Shown: positions 35,396 through 44,063 of the stretch, in pieces
Layout: the number at the start of each line of letters is the position of its first letter
How positions within the stretch are numbered: the first letter of the stretch is position 1
Assembly (NCBI GenBank): GCA_000720845.1
Contig: JODU01000004.1
Span: 271,681 to 335,680 of the forward strand
DNA length: 64,000 nucleotides
Reading direction: 5' to 3'
Origin: Kitasatospora aureofaciens
Lineage (GTDB): Bacteria > Actinomycetota > Actinomycetes > Streptomycetales > Streptomycetaceae
Notes under the pieces: generated by a model
The model's database searches: none
Told to the model about the DNA's origin: nothing
The model's input: the letters and a program-made list of their open reading frames with translations, nothing else
Made by a program: the position numbers and the translations under genes

Positions 35396-36277
35396 GTGAC
35401 CGAGCACGTCGACCGGAGCGAGCCGGAGGCGGGTGCCGCGCCGACCACCGCGGCCGTCACGCCCGCCGACGCCGCCGACGCGGCGCGGCTCGTCGCCTTC
35501 GGCCTCCAGCCCAAGCTGTTGCCCGCCCGCGACCAGGAGTACGCCGACCTGCTGCGCCGCTACCGCGAGGACCCGCCGTTCGCACGGCTCGCCGACGCCG
35601 TGGCGGCCGGCCTCGGGCTGGTCGTCCTGGAGGTGTCCCCGCGTGCGGGAATGGCCGTGACCGCAGCCGAGGACTCGGTCTTCGCGGTCCGCATGGGCGA
35701 CTACGCGCGTCGCGCCGCCACCGACTCCGGCGACCGCTTCCTGCACGGCCTCGCCCACCTCGCCGTCGCCGCCATGGCCTACCCGCGCCCCGAAGACCTC
35801 GCCGACGACGGCTACATCGGCCGCGTCACGGTCAACGGCGTGGACGCGTTCGTCCGCCAGGCCTGCCGGAGACTCGAGGAGCGGGCCGAGCAGCAGGGCG
35901 AGAACACCGACCCGGCCACCGACGCCCCGGGCCTGGAGGCTGCGTGGCGGATCTGGGTCCGGCGCAGCGCGACCGGCGCCACCAAGGACGCGCGCAGACT
36001 TCCGGGCTCCACCACCGGCATCGTCGGCAAGGCCGCCGCGTTCCTCACCGAGTCCGGCTTCCTCCAGCGCACCGGCGACGACCACGGCGGCACCTACCGG
36101 ACGACGGCCCGCTACCAGCTCCAGGTGCGTGACATGGCGGGCAGCGCCGCCATGACCGAGCTGCTGGACCTGGGTGTCGTCCCGGTCACCGACGGCACCG
36201 CGACGCTGCTGCCCGCCGAGGAGACGGACGACCTGGAGCTGGTCGCCGACGCCGGACTGCCCTTCCACTCCTCCTGA
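35396..36277 (+). CDS. MukE/JetB-like subunit of an SMC-type complex (putative)
   Basis: 293-residue acidic protein. After about 35 residues of linker, it looks like two winged-helix units typical of MukE/JetB: DQEYADLLRRYREDPPFARLADAVAAGLG onward, and a C-terminal half with TGIVGKAAAFLTESGFLQRTGDD, where the HTH-like helix is followed by a wing. No catalytic motif. The GTG at 35396 has GAGGAG eight bases upstream; an earlier ATG overlapping the previous stop has no such site and an odd His/Pro-rich leader. It stands between the MukF-like gene and the SMC-like gene. Confidence 0.6.
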   Translation: MTEHVDRSEPEAGAAPTTAAVTPADAADAARLVAFGLQPKLLPARDQEYADLLRRYREDPPFARLADAVAAGLGLVVLEVSPRAGMAVTAAEDSVFAVRMGDYARRAATDSGDRFLHGLAHLAVAAMAYPRPEDLADDGYIGRVTVNGVDAFVRQACRRLEERAEQQGENTDPATDAPGLEAAWRIWVRRSATGATKDARRLPGSTTGIVGKAAAFLTESGFLQRTGDDHGGTYRTTARYQLQVRDMAGSAAMTELLDLGVVPVTDGTATLLPAEETDDLELVADAGLPFHSS

Positions 36278-36361
36278 CCCCACAGCCGCCCGACAGCCCC
36301 CGCCCCGTCCGAACGCCCCGCCCCGTCCGTCCCGACGTCCGAAGACTTACGAGAGTCCGCC

Positions 36362-39300
36362 ATGTACGAGCTGTCCCGGGTCCGCCTCTACTCCATCGGA
36401 CCCGCCGGTGCGCGCTACGCCGACACTGTGCTTGACCTGCGCGGTGTGGGCGAGCCCGTGCCCGACCCCGCACCCACCCAGGCGGAGTTCTTCGAGGAGG
36501 AGCCCGTCGGCCCGCCGCGCCGCCCCGCGCCCGCCGGCGTGCTCTTCCTGGAGAACGGCGGCGGCAAGTCCGTGCTCCTCAAGCTGATCTTCTCGGTGAT
36601 GCTCCCGGGCCACCGCAACACCCTGGGCGGCGCCAGCTCCGGCGTGCTGCGCAAGTTCCTGCTCGCCGACGACTGCGGCCACGTGGTGCTGGAGTGGCAG
36701 CACGTGCAGACCGGCGAGTGCGTCGTCGTCGGCAAGGTCAGCGAGTGGCGCGGGCGGCAGGTCTCGGGCGACCCGCGGAAGTTCGCCGAGGCCTGGTACT
36801 CCTTCCGGCCAGGCCCCGGACTGACCCTGGACAACCTGCCGGTCGCCGAGGCCACCGCCGTACGACCGCCCGTCGAGGGAGCCTCAGGAGCGCAGGGCAG
36901 GCGGCGCACCATGAAGGGCTTCAGGGACGCGCTCACCGAGGCCGGCAAGGCCTACCCGCACCTGGAGGTGCACTGGGAGGAGATCCACGACCGCTGGATC
37001 GAGCACCTCGGCGACCTCGGACTCGACCCCGAACTCTTCCGCTACCAGCGCGAGATGAACGCCGACGAGGGCGAGGCCGCCGGTCTCTTCGCGGTCAAGA
37101 AGGACTCCGACTTCACCGACCTGCTGCTGCGGGCCGTCACCGACACCCGCGACACCGACGGCCTCGCCGACCTGGTCGGCGGCTTCGGCAACAAGCTGGG
37201 CCGGCGCGCCGAGCTGATCGCCGAACGCGACTTCACCGCCGGGTCCGTCGACCTCCTCGGCCGGATCGTCGAGGCCGCCGAGGCACGCACCCGCGCGCGG
37301 GACATCCACGCCGCCGCCGAACGCCGCACCAGGAACCTCGCCCGCCGGCTCACCGCGCGCGGCGCCCAGGAACGGGTGCGGGCCTCCGACCTCGCCCAGC
37401 GGGTCACGGCCGCCGCGTACGCCGTCACGCACGCCGAGTCCGCCCGCGACCGCAGCAACCTCATCGCCGCCGAACTCGCCTACCGGCACGCCTCCCTGGC
37501 CCTGACCGGCGCCGAGAAGGCCGCCGCCGCGCAGAAGCGCGAACTGGCCGAGGCCCGCACCCTGCACGCCGCCTGGCAGGCCGCCGAGGCCGTCCTGCGA
37601 CACCGCGCCGCCGCCGACCGCGTCACCCGCGTCTCGGCCGCCATCCAGGAGGCCGAGCGGGACGCAGCCCCCGCCCTCGCCGCCCGCTCCAAGGCCGCCG
37701 TCGACCTCGTCCGCGCCCTGCACGCGGCGGCCGCGAAGGCCGAGGACCACGCCAACGAGGAGGAGGAGAGGTCCGCCGCCCTCCAGGAGGTCAGCGACGC
37801 CGCCCACCGGGACTCCACCACCGCCGCCACCGAGGCGCAGCGCGCCCGCAGCGAGGCCGGACACCTGCGCCAGCGCCTCACCGAGGTCGAACAGGAGACC
37901 GCCGAGGCCGTCCGCGCCGGCTGGCTGGACGACAGCGCGCCCGACGCCGACCCGGCCCGCGCCGCCCTCGCCGCCAGCGACGCGGAGAAGACGACCGTCG
38001 CCGCCTGGGACACCGCCCGCGAGGCGGCCCGCCGGGCCACCGAGCACGCCCGCGAGGCGGCCGCCGCCGAGAGCCGCGCCGAACTGACCGCGGCCCGCGC
38101 CGCGGACGCGGCCACCGCGGCCGAGCGCGCCCACGAGGGCGAGCGGCGCACCGCCGAGGCCCTGGCCGCGGAGGAACGGCTCGCCGAGCTGCTCGGCCTG
38201 GCCGCCGGGACCCGCCCGGGCATCCCCCAGCCCCGCCGGGACACCGACCGCGACGACCGGGCCGCCGCTCCCACCGCCCCGGACGGCGCGCTGACCCCCG
38301 AGGAACTCGACCGCTTCGCCGACGAACTGCGCGAACTGCTCGACGACACCGTCTCCTCCGCCGAACGCCAGCTGTTCGAGCTGCGCACCGCCGCCGCCGA
38401 CGACTCCCGCATCCTCGGCGCGCTCGGCGACGGCGGTCTGCTGCCGCCGGGACCGGACGTGCTGGCCACGGTCGAGTTCCTCGGCGAGCACGGCATCCCC
38501 GCCCTGCCCGGCTGGCGCTACCTCGCCCAGGCCGTCGACCCCGCCGACCACGCGCGCGTGCTGGCCGCCCGCCCCGAGCTGGTCGACGGCGTGATCATCA
38601 CCGACCCGGACTCGCACACCCGCGCCCGCGAGGTCCTCGGCGACGCGGCCCTGCTGCCGCGCTCCGCCGTCGCCGTCGGCACGGCCGCCGCCCTGCTCGC
38701 CCCGGCCCCGGCCCCCGAGTCGGACACCGGGGACGTCTTCCTCGTACCGCCGAACCCGGCCATGCACGACGAGCAGGCCGCCGACGAGGAGCGGCACGCG
38801 CTGCGCGCACGGGCGGGCGAGCGGGACGAGGAGATCCGCACCCTCGCCGCCCGCCTCGGCAAGGACCGCGAGCTGGCGGCCCGGCTCGCCTCCTGGCGCA
38901 CCGGCTGCCCGGCCGGACGCCTCGCGGAACTCGCCAGGACCGCCGAGGAGGCCCGCGCCTTCGCCGAGGAGACCGAGGCCGAGCTGACCGAGGCCCGCAC
39001 GCTGCGGGCCGAGGCCGACGAGAGCGCCGCCGAGGCCGTGCACCTGCGGGACGAGCGGCAGGAGGCCGCACAGAAGGCCCGCCGCGCCGCCGACGCCCTC
39101 GCCGGACTCGCCTTCCGGCTGCGCGAACGCGCCGGCTGGCAGGTCAGGCTCCGTGAACTGGCCGACGAGGGCGCCGAGTCCGAGGCCCGCGCCCAGGCCT
39201 GCCTGGAGCGGGCCCGAGCCGCCGACGAGGACCGGCGCGCCGCCCAGCGCGCCGCCGACGACGCCCGCCGCACGGCGCGGGCCCTGCGCGCCGAGCGCTC

Positions 39301-41032
39301 CGAGATCGCCGGCGCCCCCGACGACGTACCGGAAGAGGAGCCCGCAGACGGCGCCGGGGCGACGAAGCCGAAGGCGTCCCTGCCCGACCTCCGCGAGGCC
39401 TACCGCGCCGCGTCCCAGGTGTACGAGAAGGTCGGAGTCGGCGCCGACCTGCGCGCCGAACAGGCCCGCGCGGAGAGCGACGAGAGCGCGGCCCGCGCCG
39501 AGCTGGACCGGCTCAGCAACAAGGTCCGCACCCGCGCCGGAGCGCTCCTGGAATCGCCCGACGGCTCCGACGGCCCCTCCCGGCAGGCCGCCGTCGCCCG
39601 CGCCGAGGAACTGGTCCAGCTCCTGGAGACCCGTATGTCGAGCGCGAGCGAACAGCTCGGCCGGCTGCGCGGCGAGGCCGAACGGCACGCGCCCGAGGAC
39701 GGCGACACCCACACCGACCTCCCCGAGGAGCTCCTGCCGCGCGACGCCGAGCACGCCCAGACCCTGCTGCGCACGGCGACCGCCGAACTCGCCGCGCGCA
39801 CCGAGGCCCTGGCCCAGGCCCGCGACGCCCACGCCGAACTGCTCGACGCGCACCGCGCCGCCGAGGACGCGGCCGGCGGCTTCGACGAGATCGCCGCCAT
39901 GCTCCGCGACCTGCTGCGCGAACACGCGCCCGAGGAGGAGCAGGAGGAGCCCGAGCCCTACGCCGGCGACCTGGAGGAAGCCCGCAGGGCCGCGGCCGAG
40001 GCCCGCCGTTCGCTGCGCGGCTGCGCCGCCGACCTGTCCGCCGCCGAGGCCGCCGTACGCGAGGCGAGCGACGTCCTCGTCCGGCACGCCAACTCCACCC
40101 GCTACGAGCAGGTCCGCACCCCCGCCCGCCAGCAGATCCGCGAACTGCCCGCCGCCGCGCTGCCCGAGCACGCCGCCAAGTGGGCGGACGCCTTCGCTCC
40201 CCGGCTGCGCGTCCTGACCGACGAGCTGGCCCAGCTGGAGCGCAACCGCGACTCGATCGTGGACCGGCTGCGCGGACTGGTCGAGTCGGCCCTCGCCACC
40301 CTCCGCTCCGCCCAGCGGCTGTCCCGGCTGCCGGAGGGCCTCGGCGAGTGGTCCGGGCAGGAGTTCCTGCGCATCCGCTTCGAGGAGCCCGACCAGGCCA
40401 CCCTCACCGAGCGGCTCGGCGAGGTCGTCGACGAGGCCACCCGCGCGGCCGTGAAGAAGAACTCCGACCTGCGCCGCGACGGCATGTCCCTGCTGCTGCG
40501 CGGCGTCGCCGCCGCCCTGCAGCCCAAGGGCGTCGCCGTCGAGATCCTCAAGCCCGACGCCGTACTGCGCGCCGAGCGCGTCCCCGTCGGGCAGATGGGC
40601 GACGTCTTCTCCGGCGGCCAGCTGCTCACCGCCGCCATCGCTCTGTACTGCACGATGGCCGCGCTGCGCAGCAACGACCGGGGCCGCGACCGGCACCGCC
40701 ACGCCGGCACCCTGTTCCTCGACAACCCCATCGGCCGCGCCAACGCCACCTATCTGCTGGAGCTCCAGCGGGCCGTCTCGGACGCGCTCGGCGTCCAGCT
40801 CCTGTACACCACCGGCCTGTTCGACACGACCGCGCTGGCCGAGTTCCCCCTGGTCATCCGGCTGCGCAACGACGCCGACCTCAGGGCGGGACTGAAGTAC
40901 ATCAGCGTGGAGGAGCACCTGCGGCCGGGCCTGCCGCAGCCGACGCCCGCCGCCGAGGGGGAGGGCGAGGCGGTGCACAGCGAGATCACGGCGACCCGCA
41001 TGTTCAAACGCCCCGCACAGTCGCCCGCGTGA
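36362..41032 (+). CDS. SMC/MukB/JetC-like coiled-coil ATPase
   Basis: 1556-residue protein with split ATP-binding head. Walker A is FLENGGGKSVLLKL with Lys69; the ABC signature DVFSGGQLL is near residue 1417 and Walker B GTLFLDNP near residue 1448, with Asn where most family members have the catalytic Glu. Between them run two very long Ala/Glu/Arg-rich coiled coils (about 300-640 and 830-1300) around a globular insert (about 670-810) that could be a hinge. This is the architecture of MukB, MksB and Wadjet JetC, which extrude or compact DNA loops. It is the last gene of a three-gene operon; no nuclease subunit follows. Confidence 0.82.
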   Translation: MYELSRVRLYSIGPAGARYADTVLDLRGVGEPVPDPAPTQAEFFEEEPVGPPRRPAPAGVLFLENGGGKSVLLKLIFSVMLPGHRNTLGGASSGVLRKFLLADDCGHVVLEWQHVQTGECVVVGKVSEWRGRQVSGDPRKFAEAWYSFRPGPGLTLDNLPVAEATAVRPPVEGASGAQGRRRTMKGFRDALTEAGKAYPHLEVHWEEIHDRWIEHLGDLGLDPELFRYQREMNADEGEAAGLFAVKKDSDFTDLLLRAVTDTRDTDGLADLVGGFGNKLGRRAELIAERDFTAGSVDLLGRIVEAAEARTRARDIHAAAERRTRNLARRLTARGAQERVRASDLAQRVTAAAYAVTHAESARDRSNLIAAELAYRHASLALTGAEKAAAAQKRELAEARTLHAAWQAAEAVLRHRAAADRVTRVSAAIQEAERDAAPALAARSKAAVDLVRALHAAAAKAEDHANEEEERSAALQEVSDAAHRDSTTAATEAQRARSEAGHLRQRLTEVEQETAEAVRAGWLDDSAPDADPARAALAASDAEKTTVAAWDTAREAARRATEHAREAAAAESRAELTAARAADAATAAERAHEGERRTAEALAAEERLAELLGLAAGTRPGIPQPRRDTDRDDRAAAPTAPDGALTPEELDRFADELRELLDDTVSSAERQLFELRTAAADDSRILGALGDGGLLPPGPDVLATVEFLGEHGIPALPGWRYLAQAVDPADHARVLAARPELVDGVIITDPDSHTRAREVLGDAALLPRSAVAVGTAAALLAPAPAPESDTGDVFLVPPNPAMHDEQAADEERHALRARAGERDEEIRTLAARLGKDRELAARLASWRTGCPAGRLAELARTAEEARAFAEETEAELTEARTLRAEADESAAEAVHLRDERQEAAQKARRAADALAGLAFRLRERAGWQVRLRELADEGAESEARAQACLERARAADEDRRAAQRAADDARRTARALRAERSEIAGAPDDVPEEEPADGAGATKPKASLPDLREAYRAASQVYEKVGVGADLRAEQARAESDESAARAELDRLSNKVRTRAGALLESPDGSDGPSRQAAVARAEELVQLLETRMSSASEQLGRLRGEAERHAPEDGDTHTDLPEELLPRDAEHAQTLLRTATAELAARTEALAQARDAHAELLDAHRAAEDAAGGFDEIAAMLRDLLREHAPEEEQEEPEPYAGDLEEARRAAAEARRSLRGCAADLSAAEAAVREASDVLVRHANSTRYEQVRTPARQQIRELPAAALPEHAAKWADAFAPRLRVLTDELAQLERNRDSIVDRLRGLVESALATLRSAQRLSRLPEGLGEWSGQEFLRIRFEEPDQATLTERLGEVVDEATRAAVKKNSDLRRDGMSLLLRGVAAALQPKGVAVEILKPDAVLRAERVPVGQMGDVFSGGQLLTAAIALYCTMAALRSNDRGRDRHRHAGTLFLDNPIGRANATYLLELQRAVSDALGVQLLYTTGLFDTTALAEFPLVIRLRNDADLRAGLKYISVEEHLRPGLPQPTPAAEGEGEAVHSEITATRMFKRPAQSPA

Positions 41033-41137
41033 GCGCGGTCCACGCGTGAAGCCGGTGTGGAAATGAAGTGGAGGCGTTGTCGGAGGTTCCCCTTATGCTG
41101 CTCCAGTTGATCAAGCGGCACCTGGGGAGGGCGCGAC

Positions 41138-42124
41138 ATGCTCGGCAAGCTGTTCGGCAAGGCGGGGGAGAGACCGGCGGCTGATCCGCACGCCCTTCCC
41201 GCCCCGCGCGGCCGCAGGAACGGTACGTACCCGGTGCGCGCCCTCGGTGACACGCGGGTGCTGGCGCTGGTGGAGGCGGCCGACGCGGGGGACTGGAACG
41301 GAGTGAAGGCGGCCCTGGCCCCGTTCGACCTCGGCCGGGACCACCAGGTGCTCGGCGAGCTGGCCGATCTGGGCGGGGTGCAGGACTGGATCGGCCGGGC
41401 CGTCGAGCAGGACGCCGAGCACCGGGCGACCGCGCTGCTGATATCCGGGGCCCGCCACATCGCCTGGGGCTGGGAGGCGCGGACCGCCGATCGCGCCGTG
41501 AACGTCACGCGGGAGCAGTGGCGCCTCTTCCACGAACGGCTCGAGATCGCCGAGGAACAGCTGCTGCTCGCCGCCGAGCTGCGGCCGGACTGGGTCACCC
41601 CCTGGTGCCGCCTCCTCACCTCCGCGCGCGGCATGTCGCTGCCGGACGACGTCAAACGGACCCGGTACGAGGCCGCGCTGCGCCGCGACCCGCTCGACCT
41701 GGAGACCCACCTGGAGCGGGTGTCCCAGCTCCAGCCCCGCTGGGGCGGCGAACCGGGGGAGGCGATGACGTACGCCCGCGAGGCGTTCACCCGCGCGCCC
41801 GAGGGACACCGCCTCGGCTGCGTGGTGGCCATGGCCCACATCGAGGACTGGGTGGAGTCGGACAGCCCGAGCTGCCTCGACCTGCCCTACATCCAGACCG
41901 AGCTGCGCGACGCGGCCAGGCACAGCATCCTCCACCCCGCCTACGAGCGACGCCCGGGCTGGCAGCAGGACTTCAACACCTTCGCCATGGCCCTGTCGCT
42001 GGCCTCGGAGAGCGTCGTCGCCCCGCGGGTCTTCCACGAGCTGGGCGGCGCCTGCACGCCGTGGCCCTGGCGCTACATGGCCCAGCCGGAGAAGGCGTAC
42101 GCCCGCTTCCGCCGCCACGCCTGA
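41138..42124 (+). CDS. TPR-like conserved hypothetical protein
   Basis: 328-residue soluble protein with helical repeat character: ALVEAADAGDWNGVKAALAPF near residue 40, LRPDWVTPWCRLLTSARG near residue 150, and AALRRDPLDLETHLERVSQL. It ends with GGACTPWPWRYMAQPEKAYARFRRHA. This resembles the DUF4034-type TPR-like proteins seen in Streptomyces; function unknown. GGGAGG lies seven bases before the ATG. It sits 105 bases after the SMC-like gene and 89 before the HSP90 gene, all in one direction, so a shared transcript is possible. Confidence 0.75.
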   Translation: MLGKLFGKAGERPAADPHALPAPRGRRNGTYPVRALGDTRVLALVEAADAGDWNGVKAALAPFDLGRDHQVLGELADLGGVQDWIGRAVEQDAEHRATALLISGARHIAWGWEARTADRAVNVTREQWRLFHERLEIAEEQLLLAAELRPDWVTPWCRLLTSARGMSLPDDVKRTRYEAALRRDPLDLETHLERVSQLQPRWGGEPGEAMTYAREAFTRAPEGHRLGCVVAMAHIEDWVESDSPSCLDLPYIQTELRDAARHSILHPAYERRPGWQQDFNTFAMALSLASESVVAPRVFHELGGACTPWPWRYMAQPEKAYARFRRHA

Positions 42125-42213
42125 GCCGGCCCGGCCGCACTCCGCCCCACTGGGCCGCCATCCCGGCGCCCTCCGCACCTCACCTCTTCATCACGCCACC
42201 CCGGGACTGCCCG

Positions 42214-44061
42214 ATGACCCTGCCCGACGCTCCTACGAACCCGGTCGGCGCCGACCGCACCTTCCAGGTGGACCTGCGCGGCCTCGTCGACCTCCTCTCC
42301 CACCACCTCTACTCCAGCCCCCGCGTCTACCTGCGCGAACTCCTGCAGAACGCGGTGGACGCGCTGACCGCCCGGCATACCCTCGAACCGGCCGCCCCCG
42401 CGGGCGCCTTCGGGATCCGGCTGTACGCCGACGGTTCGGTCGTCCGGGTCGAGGACGACGGCGTCGGCCTCACCGAGGCCGACGTGCACACCTTCCTCGC
42501 CACGATCGGGCGCAGCAGCAAGCGTGCCGAGCAGGTCGCCGAGCAACGCGGCGACTTCATCGGCCAGTTCGGCATCGGACTGCTCTCCTGCTTCCTGGTC
42601 GCCGACGAGATCCACGTCGTGAGCCGCTCCGCCCGCACCCCCGACGCACCCGCCGTGGAGTGGCGCGGACGCGGAGACGGCAGCTACACCATCCGCACCC
42701 TGCGCCCCTCCGCCCGGCCCCGGCCCGGCACCACCGTCACGCTGACACCCCGCGCCGACGCCGGCGAGTGGACCCGGCCGACGCAGGTGCGGGCGCTGGC
42801 CGGGCACTTCGGCTCCCTGCTGCGGCACCCCGTGACCTTCGACGACGGCACGGGCGGCACGGGCGCCGCCGTCAACCCCGAGCCCGCGCCCTGGGCGCGT
42901 ACCTACCCCACCCCGGGGGCCCGTTCCCGTGCCCTGGCCGCCTACGGCGAGGAGGTCTTCGGGTTCAAACCGCTGGACACCATCGAACTGGACCTGCCGG
43001 CCGTGGGCCTGAAGGGCATCGCGTGCGTACTGCCGCAGGCGGTACCGGCCGGACGGCGCCACGGCCACCGCGTGCACGTCAAAGGCATGCTGCTGTCCGA
43101 ACAGGCCGACGAGATCCTGCCCGAGTGGGCGTTCTTCGTCCGCTGCGTCGTCGACGCCGAGAGCCTGCGCCCGACGGCCTCCCGCGAGTCCCTGTACGAG
43201 GACGACACCCTCGCCGCGGTCCGCGACGCCCTCGCCGAGCGGCTGCGCGCCTGGATCGCCCGGGCCGCCGCCAGCGACCCCGACCTGCTCGCCCGCTTCC
43301 TCCACGCCCACCACCTGGCCGTGAAGTCGCTCGCCGTGCACGACGACGAGATCCTGCGGATGCTGCTGCCCTGGCTGCCGTTCGAGACCACCGACGGGCA
43401 CACCACCCTCGACGAGTTCGCCCGCACCCACCGCACCGTGCTCGTGACATCGAGCGTGGAGGAGTTCCGGCAGGTCGCGGCGATCGCCTCGGCGGCCGGG
43501 CTCGGCGTCGTCAACGGCGGCTACACCTACGACCGCGAACTGGTCCACCGGCTGCCCGAGATCAGGCCGGAGACCAGCGTCGCCGACCTCGATCCGGCGA
43601 CCCTCACCGCGCACCTCGACCCGGTCGACCGGGAGACGGAACTGGCGGCGGCGGCCTACCTCGCCCGCGCCCGCGAGGCCCTGGCCGTCTTCGACTGCGA
43701 CGTCGCGCTGCGCACCTTCCAGCCCGCCTCCGCTCCCGCCCTCCTCGTCGACAGCCGCGAGGCCCGGCACGAGCGCACCCGCTCCCAGCTCGCCCGCGAG
43801 CAGGAGGGCGGCCTGTGGGGCGACATCCTCGGCGCCCTGCGCCAGGAGGCCCCGCGCGCCCAGCTCATCCTCAACCAGATCAACCCGCTGGTCCGCACCG
43901 CGGTCGCCATCGACGAGCCCGAACTGGCCCGCACCAGCGCCGAAGCCCTCTACGGGCAGGCGGCACTGCTGTCCCGGCGCCCGCTCAGGCCCGCCGAGTC
44001 GAGCCTCATCAACCGCTCCTTCCTCGACCTCCTCGCCCACGCCCTCCGCAAGGACAACTGA
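42214..44061 (+). CDS. HSP90-family (HtpG-like) ATPase
   Basis: 615-residue chaperone-type protein. The GHKL ATP site is intact: YLRELLQNAVDALTAR, VEDDGVGLTEADVHTFLATI and GQFGIGLLSCFLVADE. The middle domain keeps the HtpG feature SLRPTASRESLYEDD with its catalytic arginine. The C-terminal dimer domain is divergent and there is no MEEVD-like tail. It is probably a second, specialised HSP90 rather than the housekeeping HtpG. The following TPR-like gene starts two bases after its stop, giving a chaperone and possible co-chaperone pair. Ribosome site GGGA eight bases before the ATG. Confidence 0.9.
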   Translation: MTLPDAPTNPVGADRTFQVDLRGLVDLLSHHLYSSPRVYLRELLQNAVDALTARHTLEPAAPAGAFGIRLYADGSVVRVEDDGVGLTEADVHTFLATIGRSSKRAEQVAEQRGDFIGQFGIGLLSCFLVADEIHVVSRSARTPDAPAVEWRGRGDGSYTIRTLRPSARPRPGTTVTLTPRADAGEWTRPTQVRALAGHFGSLLRHPVTFDDGTGGTGAAVNPEPAPWARTYPTPGARSRALAAYGEEVFGFKPLDTIELDLPAVGLKGIACVLPQAVPAGRRHGHRVHVKGMLLSEQADEILPEWAFFVRCVVDAESLRPTASRESLYEDDTLAAVRDALAERLRAWIARAAASDPDLLARFLHAHHLAVKSLAVHDDEILRMLLPWLPFETTDGHTTLDEFARTHRTVLVTSSVEEFRQVAAIASAAGLGVVNGGYTYDRELVHRLPEIRPETSVADLDPATLTAHLDPVDRETELAAAAYLARAREALAVFDCDVALRTFQPASAPALLVDSREARHERTRSQLAREQEGGLWGDILGALRQEAPRAQLILNQINPLVRTAVAIDEPELARTSAEALYGQAALLSRRPLRPAESSLINRSFLDLLAHALRKDN

Positions 44062-44063
44062 CG

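Noticed and set aside
36884..40978. A 1364-codon open frame on the minus strand across the SMC-like gene
   Set aside because: It is a codon-bias shadow of the high-GC coding strand: Gly/Val/Ala-rich, without domains or a ribosome site. The plus strand has Walker A, signature and Walker B motifs.
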